Assembly: GCA_029448655.1 (NCBI GenBank)
Contig: JACCLO010000007.1
Location: 2,480,001-2,544,000 of the forward strand
Length of the DNA: 64,000 nucleotides
Direction of reading: 5' to 3'
Source of the DNA: Wolfiporia cocos
Lineage: Eukaryota > Basidiomycota > Agaricomycetes > Polyporales > Phaeolaceae
Shown here piece after piece: positions 23,261-34,510 of this stretch (within the stretch, counting starts at the first letter, position 1; the number at the start of each line of letters is the position of its first letter). The translations under genes and the position numbers were made by a program. The notes under the pieces are model-generated. The model made no database searches. It saw only the letters and a program-made list of their open reading frames with translations, and was not told where the DNA came from.

Positions 23261-23928
23261 ATGAGTAGGAGTCGGCCTCAAAGAGGTGCCACAACGCATT
23301 CGAGAATGGACGCATCCACCACAGCTAATGAAGAAAATGTGGGTGAGTCGTTTTTCCTCTTTAGCCTTACAATATTTTGAGCGTTTCTATTTACAGGTTC
23401 CCTTGTTGTCACACAAACTGAGCCATGTACATGTCTGTTTATACCATGGCAATTTTTCTGACGTCGTCCACAATGTAGGTGACAAAGACCCAATTCAAGA
23501 ATCAGAGGCTACGAACAATGCAACCTCAATGGATATGCCAGCGCCCAGTGCCTCCGATTCTTCAGCCGCCCCGACAACTGTGGCTGCTACCAAAGCTTTG
23601 CGGGGTTGCTGCTATGGACCTAGGTAGGCTATGAATGCTAAGTACGCCACAAAATAATTAAACGAATTTTCCTGACACCTCTCAGGAATCTGTATGGGAA
23701 GGAGTGGCACAGCAAGAATCCTGAAGGTACGCTTGAAGAATTCAAGGAGCACCTTCGCACTTTGTCGAAAGAGGTACTTCAGGTGAGAATATATTCTTCA
23801 TAGCTCTTCGTCGCATACTCAACTTCTCATAGCAATACAAAGACATGGAGAAGGAGCTGGTATGTTTTTTTCACTCTACTCGGTTCGTGAAGCTATATTG
23901 ACTTGCTCTGTAGAAAAAGAAGAAGTAA
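23261..23928 (+). CDS. Intact five-exon gene for a 121-residue protein, possible partial HMG-box-like fold
   Basis: Exons are 23261-23342, 23479-23623, 23686-23782, 23833-23859 and 23914-23928. Their lengths (82, 145, 97, 27, 15) add to 366, and every junction is GT-AG and in frame from ATG to TAA. No stop or frameshift was found, unlike the neighbouring ORFs. The N-terminal half is Ser/Ala/Thr-rich. The C-terminal part reads NLYGKEWHSKNPEGTLEEF, then LSKEVLQQYKDMEKELKKKK. This spacing of Trp, Asn-Pro, Leu-Ser and Tyr, with a lysine tail, recalls the second half of an HMG box. No complete box is present, so DNA binding is only a guess. The start overlaps the end of the decayed gene upstream. 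Confidence 0.6.
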
Positions 23929-23997
23929 TTGGTGAATTGGACAATATGTGCGCCTTTTTTTTGGTTGAGTTGCATGCTTACTAGAGCGATCTAATTC

Positions 23998-25075
23998 AGT
24001 AGATCCTGATACACACATACAATCGCCCTGCTGAATTCGCAAATTTTCTTGTGCATGCTTAGAGTCTCTGCTGATAGGTTCAGGTATTTTCTGCTAGTCG
24101 TAAACAAGGGATTCAGGGACGGATTCCGATGGACTTTGGTATTTTTTGATACGGCACAAAACCTGCATCAAAATGTGCTGTGTATGTTCCAGTAGCCTCT
24201 GATAGTTTTCTGCAGCTCAGAAAATCAATTTTGGTATTTATTTATACATTCTGATTGAATGAAGAGCAAAGGCTACTAGGTATGAGTATAATCTGATAAT
24301 TTTGGGTATGCGGAATTTCTCAGCCAAGGCCCCCAGGTGTTTTGTGGTAGCCTCCCAGTATGCTGGAAAAATATTATGTATAATGAGGTATAAATGTTAC
24401 ATATCAAATTCTACTCTGATAGCTATGGGTATTGTACAGTAGCTATTGCTAGGATGCCAGGCGCTTAAAATCATACCCGGAGCTATCAACCATTTGGTTT
24501 TGTACCAGATCGTACCCATTATCTTCTGATAGGCCCTGATATGAGGTACTTTCACTGGGCCTCAAGGGTGACACCCAGTGAAAGTACCTCGTATTGGATC
24601 CTATCAGTAGCTACCCGATATGATCTGATACTAAAGTTGGACTCTTCATAGAATTCACTATTTTTCTAGGCGCCCGGTAGTATACTAGAAGCCACTGTAA
24701 CGTACTGCAAGCTAGCAGGATAGCATTCCAATATGCTACTAATTACCAGAAAATACTCGACAGCCCTGTCTGAAAATGTAGCGACTATCCCAAGATACTC
24801 GAACATACCAATATGCAGAGGCTCACTCAATCAGAGCATACTCATCCATATCAGACCTCATTTTTTAATTGCTTTAATCTATCAACAGCTACCAGAAAAT
24901 ACCAAAATCCACCAAATCCCATCTTCTGAGTCTATCAGAGGATATGCGAAACCATCTGCATCCACATTTTGCACCGTACCAGAAAATATACGAACCTATC
25001 CTCAGAGCACTTGAGCACGTCGAAGAGAATTTGCAAATCTATCAGGGCGATCCTATGCGTATATCAGGATCTACT
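23998..25075. mobile_element. Foldback-type element of about 1.08 kb
   Basis: The left end agtagatcctgata and right end tatcaggatctact are inverted. Inverted similarity continues inward along both arms, diverged. At the centre (about 24545-24592) a strong palindrome, aggtactttcactggg...cccagtgaaagtacct, closes the fold. No transposase ORF and no clear duplication were found. It may be two head-to-head copies of the family that ends in cccagtgaaa. Confidence 0.65.
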
Positions 25076-25704
25076 CGAGTTCATCGCTCTGGGAAGTATG
25101 TGACTCACTTAAAAAAATGATGCACATATGTTGGAAGTCGACGTGCTCGGCGCGTGATGGTGTGATCAGAGTTGCGCATCGATCGGAGTCAATAGCACGC
25201 CAAAGCGGAAATGGCGGGCACGGCGGGAAGCCTGGTGTGCTATTGGAAAGAAAGCGCACATTCTCGACGTTCCGTGCATTTTGGAAAGGGAGTGGGTGAG
25301 GTGACCGTGAAGTTGAGCATGCCCCCTTGCGGAAGTGCGAGCACATGCTTAAACATGCCTCGCCAAGCAGGCGGCGAAGCGGATAAAGAAGAAGCGTCAT
25401 CTTGGGGCACATGCAAGAATGGGGGATGTACGCACCTCTGCAGTCTGTATCTACAGACGGAAGTTATCAGAGACAAGTGCTGGGCATGCATATACTCACT
25501 GAACCTTGTTTCCTTTGCCATGATCTGCATGAAGAAACCAATCTCCTCTATTATCACCTTACCAGAGCTGCATATACCTTGGGGGATGATGGAAGTATGA
25601 GGTAGAGATAAGAAAAATAGACGGACGACTCGAGACAGGAATACTTGTACTATGACGCAATTGAGTGACCAACTCACGTGAGTGCTTGAATTTGCTGCTT
25701 GCAA
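25076..25704. other. Unassigned stretch without a convincing gene
   Basis: Short ORFs occur on both strands (for example minus 25240-25734 and plus 25211-25600). They overlap each other, have no recognisable motif, and I see no splice pattern that joins them. Confidence 0.4.
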
Positions 25705-26002
25705 CGAAGTTGAAGTCCAAATTGCTGCCCACAAGACACTTGTTGACTTGATGTCGACTTGCAGTTTTGCGACTGGACGTCTGCTCGAGATGCGCAGACG
25801 CGACTTCTATTAGTTGAGTATATTTTTAATATATTAACTAGTATGTATGAGTATGACAAAAGTCTTGGCATCGGTGATCTGACCCCCCAGACTCTTGGCA
25901 TTTAGCTTTCGGCAGCTTCTGGTATAAATGGCTATCTCAATATATTTTTTGATATTTACTAGTATTTACTGATACACTAAGGATATGATGGCTTTTCACT
26001 GG
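25705..26002 (-). repeat. Dispersed repeat ending ttttcactggg, copy 2
   Basis: This is the inverted counterpart of 9943-10235. Shared landmarks include acttgatgt, gactggac/atgtctg, gtatgtatgagtatga and cttggcatcggtgatc. Confidence 0.65.
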
Positions 26003-26006
26003 GGGT

Positions 26007-26673
26007 GACACTCTACTTCCCTCTGATAGCTAGACCGCGGGCATGCTATGGCTTCAGTGCTCCCCCTCTCTGGTGTGGCCCTTGTGATAACATCAATAAG
26101 GACATCTATTGTTCTCCCTTTGCAAGTGACACAAACTTGCCTGGTGGCTAGCTTGTAGTCTCATGCTCCAAGACGGTGGGTTATAACATCGAACTGAGGT
26201 GAATAACCAAGCCCGCAGTCTAGCATGCATGAGGATTCAAGTAAGGCCCCATAGGGGCAACGTCGAGATTAATCAGTCTGAGGAGTACGTCTCAGACTGG
26301 GAGTCGTTATATACATGGCAGCGCAGCAGTCATGTATCTACTAGCCCTAAAGAACATGGTACGTGCGCACAGCGTTACAATAGGGTCATGTGCCCATGGG
26401 GCACGTGTATCGTAAACGTCAGATGACCTGTCGGTCACGTGACGGTTCAGTGCTGCTATCTAAGCGCTAGCATAGCTGTACAACGAGTAATAACCTGATA
26501 ATTAACGTCGTGGATGTAAAATCCATCACAGCAAGTGCAGGGATTATAGGTGGATATTGGAATATCAGAGGTCCCTGCTATGTGGTAGCATGACATGTAT
26601 GTTCTCATGTCAGTCCCACACAGTATGGCAGACTTTTACAGATGCAATATAAAATCAGGGAAGATTTGTGACA
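26007..26673 (-). mobile_element. LTR-like unit with a nested solo LTR
   Basis: It begins TGACACTCTAC and ends ATTTGTGACA, but the flanking bases do not match, so the outer boundaries are provisional. It is interrupted at 26127-26530. Confidence 0.4.
26127..26530 (-). mobile_element. Solo LTR, 404 bp
   Basis: It starts TGACACAAACTTG and ends CCATCACA, with perfect duplications gcaag (26122-26126, 26531-26535). The hairpin gtctgaggagtacgtctcagac is near 26278 and an inverted TATA near 26311. Confidence 0.85.
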
Positions 26674-27297
26674 CCATAACAGGTCCCTTTACCCTCTGAC
26701 CTCTGCATGACCACCTGAAGACTACACTCTGCCTCTCTAACTACTTGACTGCTAGTCTGGGGACCTCACTGGGTGCCAAGATACCTGTGATGTGGTTCCA
26801 ATGTATGTTAGGGCATACTGTGACAAGATGCTGTACATGGCTGCAGCTAATCACCACCTATGATCTGAAAGGCAAGTGGCTTCTGGCTATTGATGAGGTC
26901 TATGGTACCTTGGAACACTCCACTGCATGCCTGGACCAAACAGAAATGACAAATAACCCTCCCATTCCACTACATCCCATGATCTGAGATTATTCCATTT
27001 CCCTATTCCAGGAGTCATTCACACTGAATCTCATGTGCACTCATTGCTGTGACTTTGGGCATGAGAAGTTTAGCCACCTTAGTGAAGATGAAATATTCTA
27101 TGGTGACAACAGTTACTGCTACATTTTGAATGAACATGAGGTGACATCTCTGTATCACACACTAAACAAGCAACTCAGCATTTCTCAGCACTCAGCTGCA
27201 CACACCAACCTCAATTATGGTTTTGTGCTGATAAGCCTAGGCCACATAGTCCCCTACTATCAGAAGCCTGCTTGTATTACCAGTTGTCACAAACTTG

Positions 27298-28255
27298 TGA
27301 CGCCCACACCCAACGCCCAACGCCCCACCACCACTAGTCCTAACTCCCCTACACTAACGCCTTTCTGTCACGGATCTCCTTGTGATGTCTTATCCCTAAG
27401 GTTCAAGCTTGTCGCACTAGACTTAGGTCACAAACCAACTAGGAAGCGACTTATTCAAGGCAAGCAGGTGGCAAAGAGGTAAAGGGTGGAGAGGAAATAG
27501 GGAAAGGGGAAACGCCCCCAACACTCATAGTAGAATGCTTAGAGTGCTTAGAATATTGAGTCTAAGGTTTTAGACCCTTAGACCACCTGGTTATATACAT
27601 ATTTGGAAACCTTGTACTACTGATAGCAATGTCTGCCCTAAATGTAGCTGGTCTGTGCGCATATATCATAATTGCCAATAATGGCCTCATAATGGTGTGC
27701 TCATGGCTAATCCATGGCTTGGTAAGTGGAAATGCTATTGTTAGCATTTATTAGTAAGTAATGACCTCAGAACCACATCATATGTGATGTCATAGTGGAT
27801 CTGGGGTCTAGACGATGATATCATATAGCTCTGGCCTCTCTGATATATGTAATACCTGTGGGAGGGGTAACTATGTAGATAGGTTTTAGCCCTGTAATTG
27901 GACCTGCTAAGTATAGGCCTCTAAAGATAGGCCTGATGTCATAGACTGGACCTGTATAGGCCCTGATGTCATGATGATGTCAGTGATCTGGACTCTTGAT
28001 GATGTCATGCCCCAGGAGGCCTTTGACGACTAAGTCCTTAACCAGATAAGATCTTGAGCACCTGACAAGGCGCCTGTGTTGGTGCCTAGTGCCGCTATCT
28101 AATCTAGAAGTTTGGTAGGTCACGTGACCCCAATTCAGTAGGTCACGTGATCCGATAACTTTTGGGACACAGTAGCGCCCTTAGTTATAAGGCTAGTACC
28201 CGCATATAGGGGTCTAAAGGGCTAAAATGGGGGCTGCACAAATAAATCTGTGACA
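27298..28255 (-). mobile_element. LTR of about 957 bp nested near the end of another LTR
   Basis: It starts TGACGCCCACAC and ends ATCTGTGACA. The flanks (acttg and acttt) agree only if the right boundary shifts by one base, so the ends are approximate. The hairpin gtctaaggttttagacccttagac is near 27560-27583. Confidence 0.65.
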
Positions 28256-28586
28256 CTTTCAGTCCCAAGGGGTCCCTACGCAACGAGGTCGTCGTCGTCT
28301 AAGGGTAGTCCACAAGGGCTACAGCGAGGTCGAGGTTCTCCCAGACTAGCAGGCAGGCATACGCAAGCAGAGGGAATGGCAAGTAAGGGGGATGAACGCC
28401 CCAGAGTCAAATTGACAAGTCTGAGGTGTAAGCCTCAGACTCTACGGTATATATACATGTACGCGAGCATTGACTATCGAGGCTACCCTAAAGTGCATGG
28501 CCTGTGCGCATGCGCCTAACAGAGCGCTAAGTACTAACTCTAAATGCTTACATGATACAGTCACGTGAGACCCTTCGTATAACGGG

Positions 28587-28660
28587 TGGCATAGTGGTAA
28601 CGCGTCAACTCATAAGTAAATCATGTGATCTTTGTAGCATATCTACGGTGGTTCGAGACG
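28587..28660 (+). other. tRNA-like A and B boxes inside an LTR
   Basis: An A-box-like tggcatagtggtaacgcg (28587-28604) and a B-box-like ggttcgagacg (28650-28660) lie antisense to the LTR, with the B box about 31-41 bases from the LTR end. The T-arm and acceptor pairing is poor, so this is a tRNA-derived relic at best. Confidence 0.5.
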
Positions 28661-28813
28661 GTGTCAGGCCATGACGCGGAAAACCGCATCACCAGTCTCA
28701 TGTCAATGATGTCTCAGACTGGTTTGTTATCATAGTCTCCACTGTGGAACAGCAGCAACTGGCTTGGAAGCACAGTCACTGGCAATTTATGTTCTTAGAC
28801 AGAACTTTTGGCT

Positions 28814-29583
28814 TGTCACAGATTTGTCTGTGGTGGAAATGGCTTGCCCTCCCCTGTCTTGAACACAGGTGTTCATGGTTGTAGGTCACATGTTCTAATA
28901 GACAGACATTAGCATGTGCCAGTGGTAGACATACCTGCCCACTTATAGGTCATGTGGTATTACTTATGTATGCATTCCATAGAATGACTCATGACTGTGC
29001 TTGGGCCCCTTAAGGGCCATGACACAGAATGTCCTGATGTACTGTGGGACCATGTAAGTGGGGGTATCCTAACACTTGGGGTGGTTCTCAGACTAGTGTA
29101 TGCAAAGTAAGAGAGGTGGGACATGTTGCAGACAGGCATGCCAGAGAGTCAAGATGAAAAGGGGCCCATGTTGGCCCATACATTGAGAATGCTAAACATG
29201 AGCAGAAGGCTCATGTTAGCAGCATTAGATACATGGAGTATCATACTACCTAAGCCTGCACTAAAGTGCAGGGGTCTGTGCACATATCCATAGTGATATA
29301 GATCATGTATCATAAGGGGTGGCACCAGTAATGGTGCCCATGCATAATGGTGATGACGCTACCTAGGCATATGCTATTTACGTATCGCAAAATAGCGTAA
29401 TAAATCCTGTAAATAGTAGTACCATCTGAGGCTTACACCTCAGGCTTGTTATTCTCATTGTTGGGGGCATGTCCCCACTTGCTTGCTACTTGCATGTGCT
29501 AGACTGTGGTGCCCCTTGACTTCAATGTTAAGTGGTACCCCTTGAGAGAGACCTTTAATAGTATGCTGGTCAAGTTTGTGATA
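28814..29583 (+). mobile_element. Solo LTR with a nested, partly lost LTR
   Basis: It starts TGTCACAGATTTG and ends TTGTGATA (the final CA has become TA). The duplications are perfect: tggct (28809-28813, 29584-29588). A minus-oriented LTR starts at 29020 (TGACACAGAATG) and runs to somewhere near 29310; its right end was not resolved. The host's hairpin ctgaggcttacacctcag is near 29428. Confidence 0.82.
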
Positions 29584-29591
29584 TGGCTTCT

Positions 29592-30263
29592 TGTCACAGA
29601 TTTTCTAACATGACTTATGATAACCCTCCAGACTCTGTCTTGTAGCCCCCCCCTCTAGCATACATGCCAGTACTGTAGGAGTGGTCACATGATAGGTTAG
29701 TCATTATCATTATGTGGTACAGTGCTAGTGCCCCAGCCCGGTAGATAGACACTTACCTAATTATGATTATGTGATATGTGATGTGTATAGCACACAGACC
29801 ATGCCTTTAGGGTGGGTCTTGGCTCAGTAGCACTGTGTCCATCATGTATATAAGACCAAGTGTTCTGAGGAGCACCCCTCAGAACTAATCATCTCAGCAT
29901 CCACCAACATACTGGTGGGACTGCCCTTATGCCTATACCCTCACTGCATGATTGTCCTGTTGGAGTCTGTGCATGGCATCCGGACAAGCGCCGGCAATTG
30001 CGTTAGGCACCCATGGGTAGTGATCGAGTCATGGAGCCTGTATTCACCTCTTCATGCATTTGAAACAAGCGATGAGGTCCCTTTGCTCAAGCCAAGTGCA
30101 TTCTGGTGCTCACAAGTTCTGCAATGTCCTTTTCTCTACATGTCCTTCTTTGTCTTGCTAGTCTGTGGGCCTTAGCCTCACCTCACACATCTATGGAACC
30201 CCTTGAGTAGGATGTTGTGGCATGACACTAGAGGTTAGGGGGTTGAGGGTACATTTTGTGTCA
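29592..30263 (+). mobile_element. Solo LTR, 672 bp
   Basis: It starts TGTCACAGATTTTC and ends ATTTTGTGTCA, with perfect duplications cttct (29587-29591, 30264-30268). The TATA-like catgtatataag is near 29843 and the hairpin ttctgaggagcacccctcagaa near 29863. Confidence 0.93.
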
Positions 30264-30294
30264 CTTCTGTAGCACTCACACTCTGCTGTTCACA

Positions 30295-30792
30295 TGTCAC
30301 AAACTACTCACTTAGTAAAAAGGTTGAGGGTTTGTTGATGAGATAATGAAGCAAGGTAGTGAACTTAGGTAATGAACACTTTGGCAGCAGACAAGAGACG
30401 ACTAGTTCTGAGGTGTAAGGCTCAGAGATTTGGGCTTATATATACATGTAGTCGGAGCAGTGCTATGGGGCCTACCCTGAAGCTACATGGTCTGTGTGCC
30501 CAGCAGTAATGCTGAAGCATGCATATCAAAGGCCATGGAAGGCACTAGAATGTGTACATGTCAGTGCACGCTAGGTGTAGAGGCTGGGCCACTGATGTGG
30601 TTTGTGTCACAATGTATCATATGACTGGTTATGCAAGTAACGTGGTTTGTAGAAGGTTTCATGTTTCTGGTTATGGTTAATAACTATGTATAAGGGTTTT
30701 TGGTTTCGGATAACTTCATGGTAAGTGAGGAAAGGTTGTAGAAATATGAGGAAAATTGGTGAAAATGTGGGAAAAATGTAAAATCTGTGACA
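30295..30792 (-). mobile_element. Solo LTR, 498 bp
   Basis: It starts TGTCACAAACTAC and ends AAATCTGTGACA, with perfect duplications tcaca (30290-30294, 30793-30797). The hairpin ctgaggtgtaaggctcag is near 30410. Confidence 0.93.
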
Positions 30793-30929
30793 TCACACCT
30801 GTGGCTTTTGGTGATCTGCTGTGTGGAGTTCCTCTGAGACATATCTTGTTCTCCACTTGCAAAACTACCAAAAGCAGTGGTGTACATGCTGACTACAATA
30901 GCAAGCTAATGTATGAACTCCTGGGGCAT

Positions 30930-32028
30930 TGACACAGACTTGTCTAAGACTGTGGGACTGGCCTTGCTGGGGATCCCTAACATCCAACGAGCTACATTGC
31001 ATAGTGGCAGAGGGTACCAGCGATGGCATAAATGGGAAGCCTTAAGTCCCTAGTGCCAAAGCTGCAGTCTTACCACCAGTTGAGTGACACAGAGAGGTGC
31101 ACACACAGGGGGCGGACAAGGCAGGCACCACAGATCAGCGGTCGAGAAAGGGGCCTAAGTCTAGTTGCTGAGAATCTCAAATATGAGGAATAAGCCCCAT
31201 CTTCACCCTACTTATATACATGTAGTGTCTACGTGACACAGACCTATGGCTGTGCGACCGGGTACTGGGAAACCCTAGAAAAGACATGTAGAAGATGTCT
31301 ATACCCCAGACTAGCAAGTCATGATGAGGTATCTAGAGAGAGCGGCAGGCAGCACGCAGGGAGCTCAGAAGTAAGGGGCATGAAAGCCCAATTGCCAAGA
31401 ATACTAAACTTGAGGTGTAAGCCTCAAGTCTAGCTGAACTAAATACATGGGGCATGGCAAAGGTGGTAGTCCTACCCTAAAGCTACCAGGTCCAAGTGTT
31501 AACTACCGTAGCTAAGTGATGCATGACTGTGATGTATGTATGTCCAAGTCACAACCAGTAATGGCCGTGACGTAAGTGTGATGAGCCTGCTAGCACCTGC
31601 CAGGGGTGCTCATAACTCAGAGCACAGGATGGACGATGAGGTGCACACATGTGACCTAATGGGCACACTTCTTGTACAACCTCTAATAAGTATGTAGAGA
31701 CGAGTGCCATTGTAGGGTGAACATAAGGATATAAAGAGAAAATGGATCTGTGACACTATGCTAGTGGCATGCCCTAAAGTACTGGTCTGTGCATACATCA
31801 GAGGTAGCTTAGGGTGACTGTGAGGTAATGTAACTATGTAACAGGTGAAGTAGCTGTAACATAGGTAGTGACAAGCGCACACTACCCTGGAGTGCTAATC
31901 TACTGGGTCTGGCATTTTAATATGGTGTCAGCGGGATGACGCAAGGGAGTGCCTAGGGAACAGGGGGTTACACTTGCTGTAGTAGCCCTGTAAAATAGAC
32001 TGAGGTGATGCCATGACAGTCTGTGACA
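30930..32028 (-). mobile_element. LTR with another LTR nested at its TATA region
   Basis: It starts TGACACAGACTTG after ggcat (30925-30929) and probably ends GTCTGTGACA at 32028. The following agcac matches ggcat at only three of five bases. It is interrupted at 31234-31755. Confidence 0.65.
31234..31755 (-). mobile_element. Solo LTR, 522 bp, nested
   Basis: It starts TGACACAGACC and ends GATCTGTGACA. The duplications ctacg (31229-31233) and ctatg (31756-31760) differ by one C/T. The hairpin cttgaggtgtaagcctcaag is near 31409. Confidence 0.87.
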
Positions 32029-32629
32029 AGCACTTCTGTCAATGTGTCACAGATTTTCCCTTATTTTTGTCTATTTTCTACAACTTTCTACACATTTTCC
32101 TTGCTCAAGTTGCTGTCACGGATCACTCCTGGGGGGTATCTGTACATCCCTCGCTATTGGTATTCATAGGCGCCGCTAGGTGCGCGCGCGTCTTCCTGAT
32201 CCTCAGCCACCTCCAGCGTCTCCTCCAGCCATATAGATCATCTGACTCAGTAGTTTAGCGCTGTAGGGTAGCGCGCGCCTCAGGTACGGACACGTTACGG
32301 TCACAGTAGTTACATGTACGTTACTTGTCATGTGCCTCTTAGATAATGCGCACGGGCCATTACTTTAGGGCACGACTCGTAGTTACTATCGTCATGTATA
32401 TATTACGTCGAGATGTGGGCTTACACCCCATCTCTCAGATTCTAGTCAATGGGATAATCCCCTTTCTCGCTATCTCGTCTGTGTTGCTGCTGGCCCGGGG
32501 CCCCATCTCCTCTTCCTTGACTGTGATTGCGCCTTCGACGTCAGGGCACCTCGCGACTCTGTCGCCTGGATGGACCTTTGAGTACGCCGCTGCGCGTCGT
32601 TGCTGCCTTGTGGAGGGCTGTGGGTGTTC

Positions 32630-34510
32630 TGTCACAAATTATTCCTTTATTAATTTAGACTCCCTCGCTATAGGTTGTATGTGCGGCGCTAGGCGTACGC
32701 CGCGCCTCTACTCCATAGCTACCTCCAGCGTCACTCCCAGATATTGCAGGTCACCTGGTCGTTAGATTAGCGCTGTAGGGTAGCGCGCGCCTCCGGTACT
32801 CACACTATGGTCACAGTAGTTACATGATGCGTCACTTAGCACATGACCCAGTAGATACGGCGCACAGGCCTTCTCTTTAGGGCAGTACTAGTAGCTCCAT
32901 CGCTCATGTATATATTACGACGGAATGTGGGCTTACTCCCCATTCCTAAGATTCTCGACAATTGGGCATAGCCCCTTTCTATCTTCGTTCTGTGTGCGAC
33001 TCTGGCCGGGGGCCCATCTCGTCTTACTTGACTGTGCGCTGCCTCAACACGTCGACTCTAGGAGTCCCTCCTTAGGGTACAGCCGACAGTTCACCGCTAT
33101 TGCGGTCGCGCACCGTCCTGTACTGCGTTATAGGATTCCCCTGTCGTACAGGGTCCCACAGACAGGTTAGTCTGTGTCATAATCTTAGGAATATCTTACC
33201 TCCCCTCCGGCGCCACCTGCGCTGGGGCCGAGGGTTCTCCACTTGCAGGTTGCCATGGCAGCGTGGCGGGGCAGCCGTCGGTAGAAGCGCCGGCGGTCCG
33301 TAGCCTTACGAGCCCCCACGAAACGCTACACCAGGCAAAGCAACCGCAAGGAGTGAGCAATCAAGTCCGCCCCCCGTGAACACTGGGTAGCGGGATCGAC
33401 TCATGTAAGCCCCGTTTGAGGACCCGCCGCCGTCACCCCTGACAAGGGAATGTACGTGCGCGTGGAGGTCTAGGGCATTGAAGCCATTATCCCTGGGCGG
33501 CAGGGGTTATCGTCAAGAACCTTTGATCAGTGGGTATGCGAAGGGTCCCGCAAGGGTACCCAACCCCACACCGACGATCACTAAGGTTAGAAAGCAATCC
33601 ACCACGACAGACTTCCGAATACCAACGAGCGAACCACATACCCCGAGGTCGGTAGGCCACGCGTAGTCATGTCGGCGCAAGTCATGAACATTGACATGTA
33701 CCAATACGCTCACCGCTGGCACGCCTCGTCGACTCACGTCGCGGGATGTAAGGAAACAGGGATGCGTCGGTTTGGCTCCCAATGTCTCCTGAAGGCTAGC
33801 TCACTTCGCTCCACCAACGGCGGACGGACCGTGCTCCTGGGTGCTCCCCACCTTCCGCGAAGAAAGGATGGGCCTCGAGTCAAACAAGCAACCAAGGTAG
33901 CGAGCGTCGTAGGATTCAAGGTAGAACGTCAGGGACGACGTTTTTCGAGAGGGGGGGTAACGTCACAAATTATTCCTTTATTAATTTAGACTCCCTCGCT
34001 ATAGGTTGTATGTGCGGCGCTAGGCGTACGCCGCGCCTCTACTCCATAGCTACCTCCAGCGTCACTCCCAGATATTGCAGGTCACCTGGTCGTTAGGTTA
34101 GCGCTGTAGGGTAGCGCGCGCCTCCGGTACTCACACTATGGTCACAGTAGTTACATGATGCGTCACTTAGCACATGACCCAGTAGATACGGCGCACAGGC
34201 CTTCTCTTTAGGGCAGTACTAGTAGCTCCATCGCTCATGTATATATTACGACGGAATGTGGGCTTACTCCCCATTCCTAAGATTCTCGACAATTGGGCAT
34301 AGCCCCTTTCTATCTTCGTTCTGTGTGCGACTCTGGCCAGGGGCCCATCTCGTCTTACTTGACTGTGCGCTGCCTCAACACGTCGACTCTAGGAGTCCCT
34401 CCTTAGGGTACAGCCGACAGTTCACCGCTATTGCGGTCGCGCACCGTCCTGTACTGCGTTATAGGATTCCCCTGTCGTACAGGGTCCCACAGACAGGTTA
34501 GTCTGTGTCA
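32630..34510 (+). mobile_element. TRIM2: miniature LTR retrotransposon with two 550-bp LTRs
   Basis: The LTRs are 32630-33179 and 33961-34510, with perfect duplications tgttc (32625-32629, 34511-34515). By eye they differ at about three positions, including the first base (TGTCAC against CGTCAC), so the insertion is young. The interior (33180-33960) has no gag or pol and ends with gagggggggtaa. It is colinear with the TRIM1 interior (for example ggggcagccgtcggtagaag in both). A short frame at 33669-33989 partly matches the TRIM1 frame at 6843-7055, but I cannot say it is translated. Confidence 0.94.
33180..33192 (+). promoter_or_regulatory. Self-priming primer-binding site of TRIM2
   Basis: aatcttaggaat (33181-33192) is the exact reverse complement of attcctaagatt at 32942-32953, which lies after the TATA-like catgtatatatta (near 32905). 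TRIM1 uses a different sequence in both places, so both partners changed together. Confidence 0.82.

Larger units (their letters stand above)
19440..23268 (+). pseudogene. Decayed multi-exon gene of unknown function, split by two insertions
   Basis: Coding pieces lie at about 19440-19795, 20896-21299 and 22508-23268. The frame continues across the junction at 19795/20896 when the LTR (19796-20890) is removed. It continues across 21299/22513 when the 249-bp element and its cargo are removed. The part after 22508 reads EEEDGTPFSISCLGGVR, then a run ending LCEGHWKTK, then VYPS-stop-KQKH. The stops (TGA near 22657, TAG near 22743) are single transitions from Arg and Trp codons. A Ser/Pro/Thr-rich tail ends at 23268. 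The pattern recalls repetitive basidiomycete genes of unknown function; I give no function. It overlaps by a few bases the start of the intact gene at 23261. Confidence 0.5.
27285..28691 (-). mobile_element. Solo LTR (net about 440 bp) with an LTR nested next to its end
   Basis: It starts TGTCACAAACTT and ends AACCGCATCA, with perfect duplications ccagt (27280-27284, 28692-28696). The other LTR (27298-28255) sits 13 bases inside its left end. The hairpin gtctgaggtgtaagcctcagac is near 28420 and an inverted TATA near 28448. Confidence 0.8.
26674..28813 (+). pseudogene. Unknown ORF fragment interrupted by nested LTRs
   Basis: Coding-like sequence lies at about 26674-27284. A possible acceptor (attccag) comes before a frame near 27013, with the Cys/His-rich start CTHCCDFGHEKF. 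Removing 27285-28691 joins it to 28697 in the same frame for about a dozen codons before a stop. The non-LTR sequence continues to 28813 and again between the next insertions (29589-29591, 30269-30294, 30798-30929). No family was recognised. Confidence 0.35.

Noticed and set aside
24733..25014. 93-codon plus-strand frame
   Set aside because: It lies inside the right arm of the foldback element and has no motif.
26007..26673. A complete solo LTR
   Set aside because: The ends look right, but the flanking 5-mers do not match and the outer part lacks the TATA-hairpin module. It is kept as LTR-like only.
28587..28660. A functional tRNA gene
   Set aside because: The A and B boxes are present but the arms do not pair well and no anticodon arm is convincing. 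It was kept only as a tRNA-like relic.
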